Source: Nematostella vectensis
Taxonomy: Eukaryota; Cnidaria; Anthozoa; Actiniaria; Edwardsiidae
Length of the DNA: 64,000 bases
NCBI RefSeq assembly: GCF_932526225.1
Contig: NC_064041.1
Location: 1,004,699-1,068,698, forward strand
Direction: 5' to 3'
The notes under the pieces are model-generated. The model was not told the origin of the DNA and ran no database searches. It was given only the letters and a program-made list of their open reading frames with translations. The position numbers and the translations under genes were made by a program. Position 1 is the stretch's first letter. Each line of letters opens with the position of its first letter. Of this stretch, positions 21,836 through 32,764 are shown one piece after another.

Positions 21836-22738
21836 ATGGCGACCGCAGCTTTGTATGGCAACCTCTTTGCTTTCGATTAGACCGAACACAATTGGACGGA
21901 GTTTATAGAAATATACGAACATTATTTTGCCGCGAACAAAATAACAGAAGACAAGTTCAAAGAGAGCTTTTTGTGCGCCAACGTAGGGCAAAAAGCGTAC
22001 CGCATAATAAAAAGTTTGTGTTTACCGGAGAAACCGGCGGACAAAACATTTGAGTTTATTCCCAAGGCTGTGAAACATCACTTTAAACCGGAGCTTTCCG
22101 AAGCAAGCGCGTATCTTCTCTTTAACTCGAGAATCAGGAGAAGTAATGAAAGTGTCATGATGTATGTTGCGGAACTCAGGAGATTAGCAGTTCCATGTAA
22201 TTTCGGAGAATTTCTAAACCGAGCCTTGAAGGATAGATTTATTGCCGGAATAAAAAATGCAGAAATCCAACAGAAAATTTTATCCACACCAGATGAAGAC
22301 CTAACATTCGATAAGGCTTTCCAGATCGCAGAGGCATATGAATCGGCACGCCGCAATGTTAGAGAAATGCAGAAAAGTGTTGCACAAGAGGAGCCCTCAG
22401 TAAACCAAGTGCACTACTCCCAAAAGCCTAAAGGGAAGGGAGGCCCCACTAGACAGAGGGGTAACTATGAAAACAAAAGGGGGCAGGTTAAGGGGTCCCA
22501 AAAGACACCCATGTCAGGAGACAAATCAGGGGGAGAATGTTACAGATGTGGAAACTCCCATGACCCACAATCATGCTGGTTTAAAGATCAAATTTGCCAC
22601 AATTGCGGGAAGAAAGGCCATGCAAAAAGAGCATGCAGGTCCGGGGCTAGCATTACCCATGCTGAAGAAGAAGTTTTCAATGAAGATGAAGATAGTGAGG
22701 GGGGTCCCGAGAAAATGTATCATATAAGAAACCTATAA
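21836..22738 (+). pseudogene. gag: Gypsy gag of the intronic element
   Basis: The ATG at 21836 opens a frame interrupted by TAG at 21878-21880 and then open to 22738. It shows a gypsy capsid pattern and two CCHC knuckles, CYRCGNSHDPQSC (degenerate) and CHNCGKKGHAKRAC, ending in an acidic tail. Confidence 0.83.
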
Positions 22739-23640
22739 AATAAAGTTCCACCAATCACTCACTGTACACCTAGAAGTAGACGGGAGGCAAACTGAGTTTG
22801 AAATAGATACAGGGTCACCCTATACCTTGATTTCGGAAGAAACCGCCAAACCTCGGCCAAGTTTCTACAAAATGAAGTCATCTGAGTTAGACCCAACTTC
22901 ATTTACAGGACACAAATTGAAAGTCCTGGGAACTATTGAGACTGTTGTCAATTACAATGGCAACTCATTCACCGTCCCAGTTGTCGTTACAAATCACAAG
23001 AGAGTTTATCTTGTTTGGAGGGATGTAGTAGAGCAGCTCAGCGTGATAAGTGTAAACCATTTGAAGGAAACCTTTACCCTAGAGACTGGGCACCAAGATA
23101 TTTTTAGAGATGAATTGGGGAAAATGAAAGGTACGCACGCTAAGATTGTTGTCGACCCCAGTGCAAAAACACTTTTCCGCGAACCGCGCCCACTCCCATT
23201 TGCTATGAAGAGCAAGGTCATTGCAGAGATTGACCGACTCGTGAAACAGGATGTGTTAGAGCATATCAGACATTCAGACTGGACAGCGCCGATGGTTCCA
23301 GTGCTGAAACCTAACGGTGAGATTAGACTGTGGAGACTATAATGTGATTGATAACAAGGTTTCCAAGATGGAGCAGTACCCAATACCCACCTTGGAGGAA
23401 CTGACTACCCAGATAGCAGGAATCATAAGCTTGATCTCTCTCATGCATATTCCCAGGTAGAGCTTGACCCAGATAGCAGGAAGTTTACAACCATCAATAC
23501 TGTGAAGGGTGTGTTCCAGTATAACGTCTGCCATACGGAGTCGCCTCCAGCGGCCTTCCAACGTGCGATAGAAGGACTGTTGCATGGAATACCTCAGGTA
23601 GCTGTATATCTAAGGCGATATTCTCGTGACAGCTAAGAGC
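22739..23640 (+). pseudogene. pol: Gypsy protease and N-terminal RT of the intronic element
   Basis: EIDTGSPYTLIS at about 22800 carries the protease DTG. Then LVKQDVLEHIRHSDWTAPMV and LKPNGEIRL mark the RT N-terminus. A shift near 23335 and further lesions follow. The catalytic YxDD region near 23605-23630 reads AVYLRRYSRDS in frame, so the active site is destroyed. Confidence 0.78.
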
Positions 23641-25249
23641 ATCGCTGAGTCGCTTGAGAATTTAGAGAAAGTCCTAGGTAGGCTTGATGAGGCAGGACTG
23701 AGACTGAGAGAGAGAGGTGTGTGTTTATGCAAGACAAGGTTGTATACCTGGGGCATCAGATTGACAAGACGGGTGTATCTCCAGTCAAGGACAAGGTTGA
23801 GGCACTAGTTAAGGCCAAAACACCGGAGAATGTCACGAAACTGAAGGCATACCTAGGCCTATTGAATTACTACGGTAGATTCTTGAAGGGAATGTCCCAG
23901 GTCCTTCACCCTCTGCACAAGCTCCTAGAGTATGGGGTGAAGTGGCACTGGGGACCAGAACAGCAGGCACGTTTTTAACCAAAAAGATGATTCTCTCAGC
24001 AGGACTTTTGGTATACTATGATACCCAAAGAGCACTAGTACTCCATTGTGATGCTTCCCATTATGGCCTAGGCGCAGTCCTTTCCCATATCATGGAGGAT
24101 GGCTCCGAAAGACCTGTGGGGTTTGCAAGCTGGACGCTAAGCGATGCTGAGAAGAACTACAGCCAACTAGGCAAGAAGGAAGCCGCCGTAATCTACGGCC
24201 TAAGAAGTTCCACAAGTATGTGTTTTGTCGAGATTTTGATATAATCACGGACCACAAGCCATTGTTGTCATTGCTCCATGAGGCAAAGCAGACGCCGGTC
24301 ATGGCACCCCCCAGGATTCAGCGATGGTCCATATTGATGAGGGCATACCAGTACCACATAAAGTACAGAGCATGAAATCAGCATGCCAACGCGGACTGTA
24401 TGTCCCGACTGCCATTACCTGTGAAAGCGCGTACTGAACCAGAAGACAAGGTATTGGTGATCGAAGAGTTAGAAGACTCCCTCTATCTTGACCACAGAGC
24501 CATTGGACAAGGAAAGATCCTGTACTCACCCATGTGCATTAGTACCTGTTACGCTTACACTATTACACCTTATCGTAAGAGGAGAGACGAGTTAAGCGTC
24601 CAAGCAGGTTGTTTCTTATGGGGTGCGAGAGTTATTATTCCACCCAATGGTAGAGCTCAGGTCGAGCGAGAACTCCACTGCACATCCAGGTATCAATCGG
24701 ATAAAGGCCTTGGCCAAGAGTTACGTGTGGTCGCCTGGAATGGATAAAGAACTAGAAGAGTTAGTGAAGAGATGTGATGTTTGCCAGGGCCGGAGAAGTA
24801 ACCCGCCCTCAGCTCCATTACATCCATGGGATGGCCCCTGGAAGCGTATCCACCTATACTACGGTGGGCCGGTGGAAGGTAACATGTTACTGATTATAAC
24901 TGATGCGTATTCCAAGTGGATTGAAACATACCTGATAAAGTCAATGACATCTCAAGCAACCATCGACAAGCTGCGAGAATGCTTTGCACGGAACGGTATT
25001 CCAGATGTTGTCGTATCAGACAATGGTCCTAACCTCATCTCTAAAGAACTGTCAGCATTCTTCAGTAAGAACGGCATCCAGCACATACCGGTTGCACCAG
25101 TGCACCCATCTAGCAATGGGCAGGCAGAGCGAACCGTGCAGACAGTAAACGGAGGGGTAGAGAGAGCGCCTGGAAAGGATTTGACCACGAAGCTGCAAAG
25201 ATTCCTCTTCCAATATCGTGTTACGCCTCACACGACAACCGGTTTGTAA
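23640..25249 (+). pseudogene. pol: Gypsy RT thumb, RNase H and integrase of the intronic element
   Basis: Fragments in several frames: VYLGHQIDKTGVSP with LKAYLGLLNYYGRFL (RT to RNase H), LVLHCDASHYGLGAVL (RNase H) and 24623-25249, the integrase. The integrase has RCDVCQGRR, IITDAYSKWIE, VVSDNGPNLIS and SSNGQAERTVQ, with all three DDE residues present. It ends at a stop at 25247-25249 after RVTPHTTTGL. The remaining pol C-terminus appears in another frame (25270-25536). Confidence 0.82.
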
Positions 25250-25961
25250 GTTGAAGACCATGTAACCATGTGCGCAGAGACATTGACCAGACACAGACGT
25301 CAACGAGAAGTCTAGGGGAAGTCCCCTTAGATCCACTGGGGCTGGCCGGTGTGGGCATAGTTCCAATGGAAAGGCTGGTTCCACACACAACCACAAACCC
25401 CATGTGCGAGCCGGTTGCAGAGACTTTAACAACACCAGAGGATATCCAGTCAGCGGCTATGCTTACTACAGAGAGCCGCTATCCTACGAGAGTTCGACAA
25501 ACCCCAAGTAATTTAAATGACTATGTTTGTAAATAAGGTTTAACATCCTTGTTTTGTTTCACAAGGACACACACATCGTGAGATGTAATGTAGTATGTTA
25601 AGCTATGGAGGAGGATGTGTCATGTATTGACCGGGATACCTGTGTTGGTGGGTGGACCGCTGTTGTGTCGCGGGCTCGATGGCTCACAGCCGATCGGCCT
25701 TGTACGTTGTTGTACGTTGTTGTTATGAATTAAAAAAGGATTAAATCAAGACTTTTTAGAGAGGGTGATAATAAGGGTAGAGCAAGGAAACTGGGAACAG
25801 AGCTTTTCAGGCTGCTTTTAAAGAAACATGAAATTTGCTGAATTGTACTTTTATTTTGTTCATGGGATGCTATTTTTTGCAACGCGCTGCCAGAAAAACC
25901 GTTCAGGTTATGTTGGAAGATTTGATCCGTTAGATTTAGCTCACCCGCTGGTGCACAACCC

Positions 25962-26548
25962 CAGTAGCGGATATAGGGGGAAGGGTTAGGGGGTTTAAAC
26001 CCCAGTAGCGGATAAAGGGGGACGGGTTAGGGGGTTTAAACCCCAGTACCGGATATAGGGGGAAGGGTTAGGGGGTTTAAACCCCAGTACCGGATATAGG
26101 GGGAGGGGTTAGGGGGTTTAAACCACAGTAGCGGATATAGGGGGACGGGTTAGGGGGTTTAAACCACAGTAGCGGATATAGGGGGAGGGGTTAGGGGGTT
26201 TAAACCACAGTAGCGGTTATAGGGGGACGGGTTAGGGGGTTTAAACCACAGTAGCGAATATAGGGGGAGGGGTTAGGGGGTTTAAACCACAGTAGCGGAT
26301 ATAGGGGGACGGGTTAGGGGGTTTAAACCACAGTAGCGGATATAGGGGGAAGGGTTAGGGGGTTTAAACCACAGTAGCGGATATAGGGGGAAGGGTTAGG
26401 GGGTTTAAACCCCAGTACCGAATATAGGGGGAAGGGTTAGGGGGTTTAAACCCCAGTACCGAATATAGGGGGAAGGGTTAGGGGGTGAAATCACCAGTAG
26501 CGGTTATAGGGGGAAGGGTTAGGGGGTTTAAACACCAGTAGTGTATCT
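25962..26548 (+). repeat. 41-bp G-rich minisatellite, receptor intron
   Basis: About 14 copies of a 41-bp unit containing CAGTAGCGGATATAGGGGGA, then AGGGTTAGGGGGTTTAAACC. Each unit has three G runs, so neighbouring units could form G-quadruplexes. GGGTTAGGG resembles metazoan telomere repeats but is part of a longer unit. Confidence 0.9.
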
Positions 26549-26859
26549 AGGGCTAGGGGTGCGTAAGTTTTATATAACATATATATGTCCCTTTTGCCCT
26601 TTGTTTAGTGGGAGAAGTGATGAAATATGACGTTATTAACGTATTTATTTCTGTCACGGGATTTGGGACAGCTGAGATTACATGAGAGGTATCTGATACA
26701 TTTTGTTCACGTCACACTAGACAAGTGACGCATAAAGAAAAAAATGGATAATTCTTATACTTTTTACGCGATAAGTCACGTGATATATCATGCGTATATA
26801 ATTATATTAACCTAAAACGAAACACGTGACATGTTCATTTGTTGCGTGACATAACTTAC
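26549..26859. other. Receptor intron, no gene seen
   Basis: AT-rich; several CACGTG or TCACGTGA strings (for example at 26777 and 26823). The donor of the transmembrane exon (minus strand GTAAGT) occupies 26854-26859. Confidence 0.5.
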
Positions 26860-27267
26860 CTGTACAGAATGAATATCACCAGAGCGAGGACGAGCATCAG
26901 CAATCCTCCAACCACCGCCCCGGCAATAGACCCGCTCGGGCCTGTCTGTCTTGCGCTAGCCTCCCCTCCCTTACGACCACCTGCGCTCCCCCCTAACTCC
27001 TGCCCACACGTCGGGCTCTTGTCACCATTAATATACACAACTCTGTTCCCTCCAAAGTTGCGTGCGATCTGGCTCCTGGAGTCCCGAACCATTGTGCATA
27101 GAGAATCACGTGGTATTGGCTGACGGTTCTTATTGGTGGTTGAAGGCTGGAGAACGACAGCCTCGACCTCAAGCAAAGACTCGCTTGCAGGCATTGGCTC
27201 TTTGGTAATGATGACGTCACTTGTGATGAATGGCCGGAAGGTGTTTACGTCACGTCGCTTTCTTTCG
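26860..27267 (-). CDS. Juxtamembrane and transmembrane exon of the receptor gene
   Basis: Minus-strand acceptor CTTGACAG ends at 27268 and donor CAG|GTAAGT lies at 26860/26859. The frame opens ERKRRDVNTFRPFITSDVII; RKRR is a furin-type site. An extracellular stretch with CTMVRDSR and PTCGQELGG follows, then a transmembrane helix GAVVGGLLMLVLALVIFILYR at the end. The exon leaves two bases that join the tail exon (20551-21523) in phase. It does not join the EGF/mucin exon (28814-30230) directly in phase, so a further small exon or another acceptor must lie in 27268-28813. Confidence 0.7.
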
Positions 27268-27426
27268 CTGTCAAGAAAAAAAATGCTAGTATTTATGGCT
27301 TACCGCGACGTATACCTGGGTACTGGGTACCTCGTATCAGGCGCGTTGTTCCCAGGATTTGCGGGACAGGGGGGGGGGTTGGGTTAGGTCGTAATGAAAA
27401 GGGACATTGTTCGTTGGATTGGTGTG

Positions 27427-27595
27427 AATGATGTGATGGAACGTGCGTTCTGATTGGTCTGATGTGCTGGAACGTGCGCTGTGATTGCTCTGGTGCAATG
27501 GAACGTGCGTTCTGATTGGTCTGATGAGATGGAACGTGCGCTGTGATTGCTATGGTGCAATGGAACGTGTGTTCTGATTGGTCTGATGTGCAGGT
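27427..27595. repeat. 31-bp minisatellite, receptor intron
   Basis: Five copies of a 31-bp unit with GGAACGTGCGTTCTGATTGG. Alternate copies share variants (GCGCTGTGATTGCT), giving a 62-bp higher-order period. Confidence 0.85.
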
Positions 27596-27933
27596 CTCCA
27601 TATCGCTTTGAAGGTCATGCGTTGTGGCAGAACTAAAACTCGTATACACTAAATGGCGGCAGTACAATATTTAGGAGGTATTGGCAATTCTGCTCCCGGA
27701 ATATCTTTGTTGTTAGATACACCAGATACCCAACATCAAAACTAAAACAGTCCCAGCATGCTGTTCGCTTATCAACTCGACCCAATCCCCCTCTCAACGT
27801 AAGAAAGGCTAATAGATTGAAACGATAGTGACTTCCATGGTTAAGTACGTCTACTTGTATGCAAATGTCTGCATACTAAAAATTGCCGATAACTTGGCAC
27901 TACCCTCTTATTCGTAAATAACACATCTTTAAA

Positions 27934-28158
27934 CATGCGCGGCAAATCTTTACTTTCGCGACAATTCATTGAAACCTGTTTCTCTTATATAAGTATATAA
28001 CATACGCGGCAAATCTTTAATTTCGTGACAATTCATTGATACCTGTTTCTCTTATATAAGTATAAAACATACGCGGCAAGTCTTTACTTTCGCGACAATT
28101 CATTGATACCTGTTTGTCTTGTACCTGTTTGTCTTTTACCTGTTTGTCTTGTATGAGC
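27934..28158. repeat. About 63-bp tandem repeat with a shorter nested repeat
   Basis: Three units contain CGCGGCAAATCTTTA, GACAATTCATTGATACCTG and CTTATATAAGTATA. They are followed by three short repeats of ACCTGTTTGTCTTGT. Confidence 0.85.
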
Positions 28159-28449
28159 AGGGCGCCTTTGTGCAGAGTTCATTAAATGACACCACGACAC
28201 TTTCTTGAAATTTAAGCGTGTTCCATTGCTGTGTAGAAAAAAAGAGGTTGTTAAATTATACTGTTGTCTATCTTATACGGCGATTAAATAATAAAACTGT
28301 TCGTTTTATTTGTTTCACATAACATTTATTATAACTATGGCCTGTACCTTTATGCTCATTTCCAAGATAAGCGATACTTTGTCTTCACCTGAAAATGACA
28401 GTCAACGATTGGTTATTAGAGCTGAAATACTCGAGTCAATAGGAGACTT

Positions 28450-28605
28450 GCACTAAGAGATCACGTGACGTTTGGGTGGTAAACTCGCGCGCTCCGGCTT
28501 TTGGCGGCAAAATAACAAAAAAAAGCAACTTATTCAGCGCTTACGAATCAGATTGAAAGTTGCTTTGTCAGAAAGTCCCTGCCGTGACGTTACTGCAGCA
28601 ATAAT
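28450..28605 (-). repeat. Third, inverted copy of the repeat at 12.6 and 37.2 kb
   Basis: On the minus strand, AAGCAACTTTCAATCTGATT and related blocks match the element in the gene A and gene B introns (GCGCGCGAGT, TTTTGTTATTTTG, CTGATTCGTAAGC). Confidence 0.4.
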
Positions 28606-28813
28606 TGTGTTTGCAACCCTAAGATTCACGTGATTTCGGCTATCTAATAATGTTAACAGGCCCTATGTTCCCACTCTCGTTCCCCTGCACTCCCTCCCCA
28701 TCCCCAAAACCTCCCTCCCTCCCTCACGCAAGCCCTACCTGCCTCCCTGACTCCACTAATCACCCATCCATCATCTGCGTACGTGAACCGCCCACGCTAT
28801 CTTTGTGTACTCA

Positions 28814-30230
28814 CCGTAATAAAATTCACATTTGATTCCAGTGAATCCTTCAGGACATGCACAAATAAAGCCTTTACTAGCCCCAGTCCTTTTCCTACAG
28901 GTAGCCCCATTAGCACAAGGGTTAGGAACGCAGACGCCACTAGGATGTGTTGTCGTAGATGATTTGATCGTTGTCGGAGGCACTTTCGTTGTCTGTGTTT
29001 GTCTCGTTGTCGGTGGTTCTGTCGTTGTCGGTTGTTGTGTCGTTGTTGGTGGTTGTGCCGTTGTTGGTGGTTGTGTCGTTGTCGGAGGTTGTGTCGTTGT
29101 CGGTTGTTGTGTCGTTGTCTGCTGTTGTGTCGTTGTCGGATGTTGTGTCGTTGTCGGAGGTTGCGTCGTTGTCGGAGGTTGTGTCGTTGTCGGAGGTTGT
29201 GTTGTTGTCGGAGGTTGTGTCGTTGTCGGAGGTTGTGTCGTTGTCGGTTGTTGTGTCGTTGTTGGTGGTTGTGTCGTTGTTGGTGGTTGTGTCGTTGTCG
29301 GATGTTGTGTCGTTGTTGGTTCTTGTGTCGTTGTCGGTTGTTGTGTCGTTGTCGGATGTTGTGTCGTTGTTGGTTGTTGTGTCGTTGTCGGAGTTTGTGC
29401 CGTTGTTGGTTGTTGTGTCGTTGTCGGAGGTTGTGTCGTTGTCTGTTGTTGTGTCGTTGTCGGATGTTGTGTCGTTGTCGGTTGTTTTGTTGTTGTCTGT
29501 TGTTGTGTCGTTGTCGAAGGTTGTGTCGTTGTCGGAGGTTGTGTCGTTGTCGGAGGTTGTGTTGTTGTTGGAGGTTTTGTTGTTGTCGGAGGTTGTGTCG
29601 TTGTCGGAAGTTGTGTTGTTGTCGGAGGTGGTGTCGTTGTCGGAGGTGGTGTCGTTGTCGGAGGTGCTGTCGTTGTCTGTGGTTGTGTCGTTGTCGGTGG
29701 TTGTGTCGTTGTCGGTGGTTGTGTCGTTGTCGGAGGTTGTGTCGTTGTCGGAGTTTGTGTCGTTGTCGGAGGTTGTTTCGTTGTCGGAGGTTGTGTCGTT
29801 GTCGGAGGTTGTGTCGTTGTCGGAGGTTGTGTCGTTGTCGGAGGTTGTGTCGTTGTCGGAGGTTGTGTTGTTGTCGGAGGTTGTGTTGTTGTCGGCTGTC
29901 GTGTCGTTGTCGGCTGTCGTGTCGTTGTCGGCTGTCGTGTCGTTGTCGGAGGTTGTGTCGTTGTCGGAGGTTGTGTCGTTGTCGGAGGTTGTGTCGTTGT
30001 CGGAGGTTGTGTCGTTGTCGGAGGTTGTGTTGTTGTCGGAGGTTGTGTTGTTGTCGGCTGTCGTGTCGTTGTCGGAGGCTTTGTCGTTGATGGTGTCTGA
30101 GTCGTCATTGGATTCGTCGAGCAGTTGGCAGCGGTGGGATTCGTTGGGCATGCGCACTTGAAACTCGATCCAGGCTTCACCAAACATAGATGCGTACATC
30201 CTCCGTTGTTTATAGAGCATGGGTGAGTGT
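28814..30230 (-). CDS. EGF - mucin stalk - EGF exon of the receptor gene
   Basis: Minus-strand acceptor CCATCAG ends at 30231 and donor G|GTGAGT is at 28814/28813. The frame starts with an EGF-like module, [21 protein letters not shown], of the kind found beside beta-propellers in LDL-receptor relatives. About 370 residues of PPTTTQ repeats follow, a mucin-like stalk with dense O-glycosylation sites. A second complete six-cysteine EGF ends it: [12 protein letters not shown]...[12 protein letters not shown]. The protein is extracellular. Exons encoding a signal peptide or upstream modules were not found between 30231 and 33600, so the gene is partial here or continues beyond what can be recognised. 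Confidence 0.72.
28960..30085 (-). repeat. 18-bp coding minisatellite (PPTTTQ)
   Basis: About 60 copies of an 18-bp unit encoding PPTTTQ on the minus strand, with QQ, AP, KP and RQ variants. Long open frames in four other readings of this region are shadows of the repeat. Confidence 0.9.
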
Positions 30231-30393
30231 CTGATGGAAAAAAACACACAACACATTAGTTAGAAAAGACAGATATGTGTGATCCTCGAAGGACTCCTTG
30301 AGAGATCAAAAGTCAGTTATACAAATGATATACTGATTCACGAATTAAATCCGGTCGGAACACGAAGTCTTAAAAGAAAACTCCACCCAAATA

Positions 30394-30553
30394 CAGTATG
30401 TCTTACTCTTTATTGCGTCAATTCTGAATTTAAGCCATTAGTCTTGAAATCGTTTTTTTGCAAAACCCGAATATTTCTGAAAAAAAGTCGACCCAGGGGT
30501 ATAAAATAAGTGTTCCAAACATAAATAGACGCAATAAAGAGTAAGACATACTG
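30394..30553. mobile_element. Tc1/mariner-type MITE (160 bp)
   Basis: TIRs CAGTATGTCTTACTCTTTAT / ATAAAGAGTAAGACATACTG, extended inward to GCGTC, flanked by TA at 30392-30393 and 30554-30555. TA targets and CAGT ends are typical of Tc1/mariner. Confidence 0.75.
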
Positions 30554-30820
30554 TATGTAGCACATGCTACCATACGTTGAGTTGAGTGGGCTCCCTGTGC
30601 CTAAATGCTAAATGTTACGTAGTCATTCATGCAAAAGCCCCATTGTCCAGAGTACATACATTATATCCGTGAAACACTAAATCAAAATAGTGAGGTTTAG
30701 TAAAAATTTGCAAAATTAGTAAGAAATGGTAAATATACTAGATTTAGTGTGCACGTGCAATAAGCCAAGCGTTACAACGCATAACAGTGAAAAGCAAGCG
30801 CTTTTCTTTTCTTTAACTAT

Positions 30821-30963
30821 AGAGTGGTTTTCAAAAACCCGTGAAATACTATTTAGTTTATTTAGTACTAATACACTGTAATGTCTTTGTTCTCTTATGT
30901 TCTTATTTGACTATTACACTTTAACAATTACATTTTGTTTCACGGGATTTTGAAAACCTCTCT
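30821..30963. mobile_element. Small TIR element, copy 1
   Basis: Ends AGAGTGGTTTTCAAAA and TTTTGAAAACCTCTCT are inverted repeats. The whole sequence is similar to the reverse complement of 32621-32761. Confidence 0.65.
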
Positions 30964-31184
30964 AATACGCAAATTAACTTTGTTTAGACTTTTTCGCCCT
31001 GCACGCCGCAAATCAAGTGACAGGACACAGTTGAAACTACAATATGCGCAAATAAACTCGTTCTAAAGAGCTTTATTCGCATGCATGTGTGTTTACGGTT
31101 CAGCGATCACACTATTGAAATCAATACAGAGTTCACGCGTTTGCCGTTCAGTGATTTTCAATTAACAAGAGACTAATTCAGTTA

Positions 31185-31397
31185 CAGTGAGGACACGGAA
31201 AGCGGGCCATGCTGAACAACTTTGACCAATCAGAATCGACTTGAACACCGAAGTCGACCATTTTTGTCTGTCGATTGAGCGTGGGAGCACCTTAACCTGA
31301 TTTGCTGAAACTAATTTTTTCGAAATGTTTACGGTGTTCAAGCCGAATCTGATGGGTCAAAGTTGTTCAGCATGGCCCGCTTTCTCTGTCCTCACTG
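31185..31397. mobile_element. Tc1/mariner-type MITE with about 65-bp TIRs
   Basis: CAGTGAGGACACGGAAAGCG and the following GGGCCATGCTGAACAACTTT are mirrored at the right end (AAAGTTGTTCAGCATGGCCC). TA flanks at 31183-31184 and 31398-31399. The arms leave a core of about 80 bp. Confidence 0.85.
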
Positions 31398-31575
31398 TAA
31401 GTTGAACAAAAAATAGTTTTTGCTAATGTTTCACAATTATATTATTTGTACTCTAGAATGCACCAAAATGCATTGTATTTATTTTTCTGGTTTATGAACA
31501 CGACTATTTGGGCCTTTTGTATTGGTTCGTTTGCACTCTAGGATATTTTTGTACTAAACATACAGGCACAATATA

Positions 31576-32556
31576 ACCGCGGTGATCTTGGATACTAAAA
31601 TTTCTTAGATACTAAACATATACTAATCAGAAACTAAACAAATACTTAACAGAAAATAATAACAAGGGGGGAGGGGGCTATTGTCAATAACAAAAAAAAT
31701 CAAAACTACCTAATTTCTGCATAGAATTGGAGAGTAGGGCTGGAAATACGTCAAAATATTTTAGCGCTATTTAGCGGATTTAGGCTAAATTTATATTTAA
31801 ATCATCACTATGGTTAAAAATTCAAAAGGCGATCCTACACAAACACCTAGTTTAATACAACTGGATAAAAAACACGGGGGGGCGAATTTGGATTTGTTCG
31901 TATAGCACCAGCTGGGTAGGAAATTTTTTTTGTTTGAACAGATCAGAAAATGGTACAAAATTATGCAGATCTCCAAAGGAAAAAATCCCCTTCTTTTGGA
32001 GGATTATATTTTATCCCGGTCAATTTGAGTCCAGTCTATATTTAACTCTCCATAATTGTTGCGATGTATAGCAGTTACTGGAGCTGATTTAGCCAGCGTG
32101 ACGTCCAAGCGCGTGATCCAAGCGTGACTTCCACTTGGGTGGTCTTCACCGTCGACAACATTCATTATGTCGGCGCCAAAAAGTACAAAAGTACGTTTGC
32201 TGTTTGAAAACTTAGCAATAACTAAGCGCTAAATCGGCATAGAAACGTTTTACAAATGCATATTTGATAGCTATTTCCTTGCGTATTGCATATAAATTTG
32301 CAACCGTCTAAACCAGAAACCAGACAAGGTATTCTATTCAGACATTAGTCTAGTATCCACAAAAATTACAGACGCTGCTGTACATAATTTAAGAAACCAT
32401 ATTTATAATGCCTGTCCATCAATTCTAGCTGATTTTACTCGGCAAATAGTTAATTTTTCTATAAATTTTTTTATGAAGTACCCACCCTTACCGTTTTTAG
32501 TATCTGTTTAGTATCTTATTAGTATCTGAGATATTAGTATCTAGGATCACCGCGGT
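31576..32556. mobile_element. 981-bp TIR element with 9-bp target duplication (Mutator-like)
   Basis: Perfect 12-bp TIRs ACCGCGGTGATC / GATCACCGCGGT, followed inward by degenerate GATACTAA repeats on both sides. The 9-bp direct repeat CACAATATA flanks it at 31567-31575 and 32557-32565. A 9-bp duplication points to a Mutator-like family. No coding frame was seen, so it is non-autonomous. Confidence 0.8.
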
Positions 32557-32620
32557 CACAATATATCATAGAATTAGTGAGATTTTGTGGAAATTACATG
32601 AAACTTGTGCTCCCTATCTT

Positions 32621-32761
32621 GGTGTGGTTTTCAAAATATCGTGCAATAAAATGTTATTGTTAAAGTGTAATAGTCAAGCCAGAACAAAAGAGAACAAAGA
32701 CATTACCTTTTATTTGTACTAAATACACTAAATAGTACACGGGTTTTTTGAAAACCACTCT
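32621..32761. mobile_element. Small TIR element, copy 2 (inverted)
   Basis: Reverse-complement relative of 30821-30963. Shares GGTTTTCAAAA and TTTTGAAAACCACTCT ends and the internal TTAAAGTGTAATAGTCAA. Confidence 0.65.
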
Positions 32762-32764
32762 GGT

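Larger units (their letters stand above)
21590..25758 (+). mobile_element. Ty3/gypsy LTR retrotransposon in the receptor intron (degraded)
   Basis: LTR-like repeats at 21590-21732 and 25618-25758 share TGTCATGTATTGACC starts and differ by two indels (an extra CGTGCTCTATA in the left copy, a duplicated TTGTACGTTG in the right). Target duplication GAGAG lies at 21585-21589 and 25759-25763. A primer-binding-like TGGCGACGAGG follows at 21733, and a purine tract precedes 25618. Coding blocks in order are gag with two zinc knuckles, protease, RT, RNase H and integrase, all on the plus strand and broken many times. It sits antisense inside the receptor intron between the transmembrane and tail exons. 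Confidence 0.88.

Noticed and set aside
25962-26548. Interstitial telomere array
   Set aside because: GGGTTAGGG occurs once per 41-bp unit, not as a hexamer array.
27293-27667. 124-residue minus-strand frame in the receptor intron
   Set aside because: Mostly the 31-bp minisatellite; considered as the missing receptor exon but it has no domain and no clear splice sites.
28832-30161. Long plus-strand and alternative minus-strand frames (VVGGCV, LSEVVS, DNDTTS and RCRRLC repeats)
   Set aside because: Shadows of the 18-bp PPTTTQ repeat; the minus-strand EGF-containing frame has real domains at both ends.
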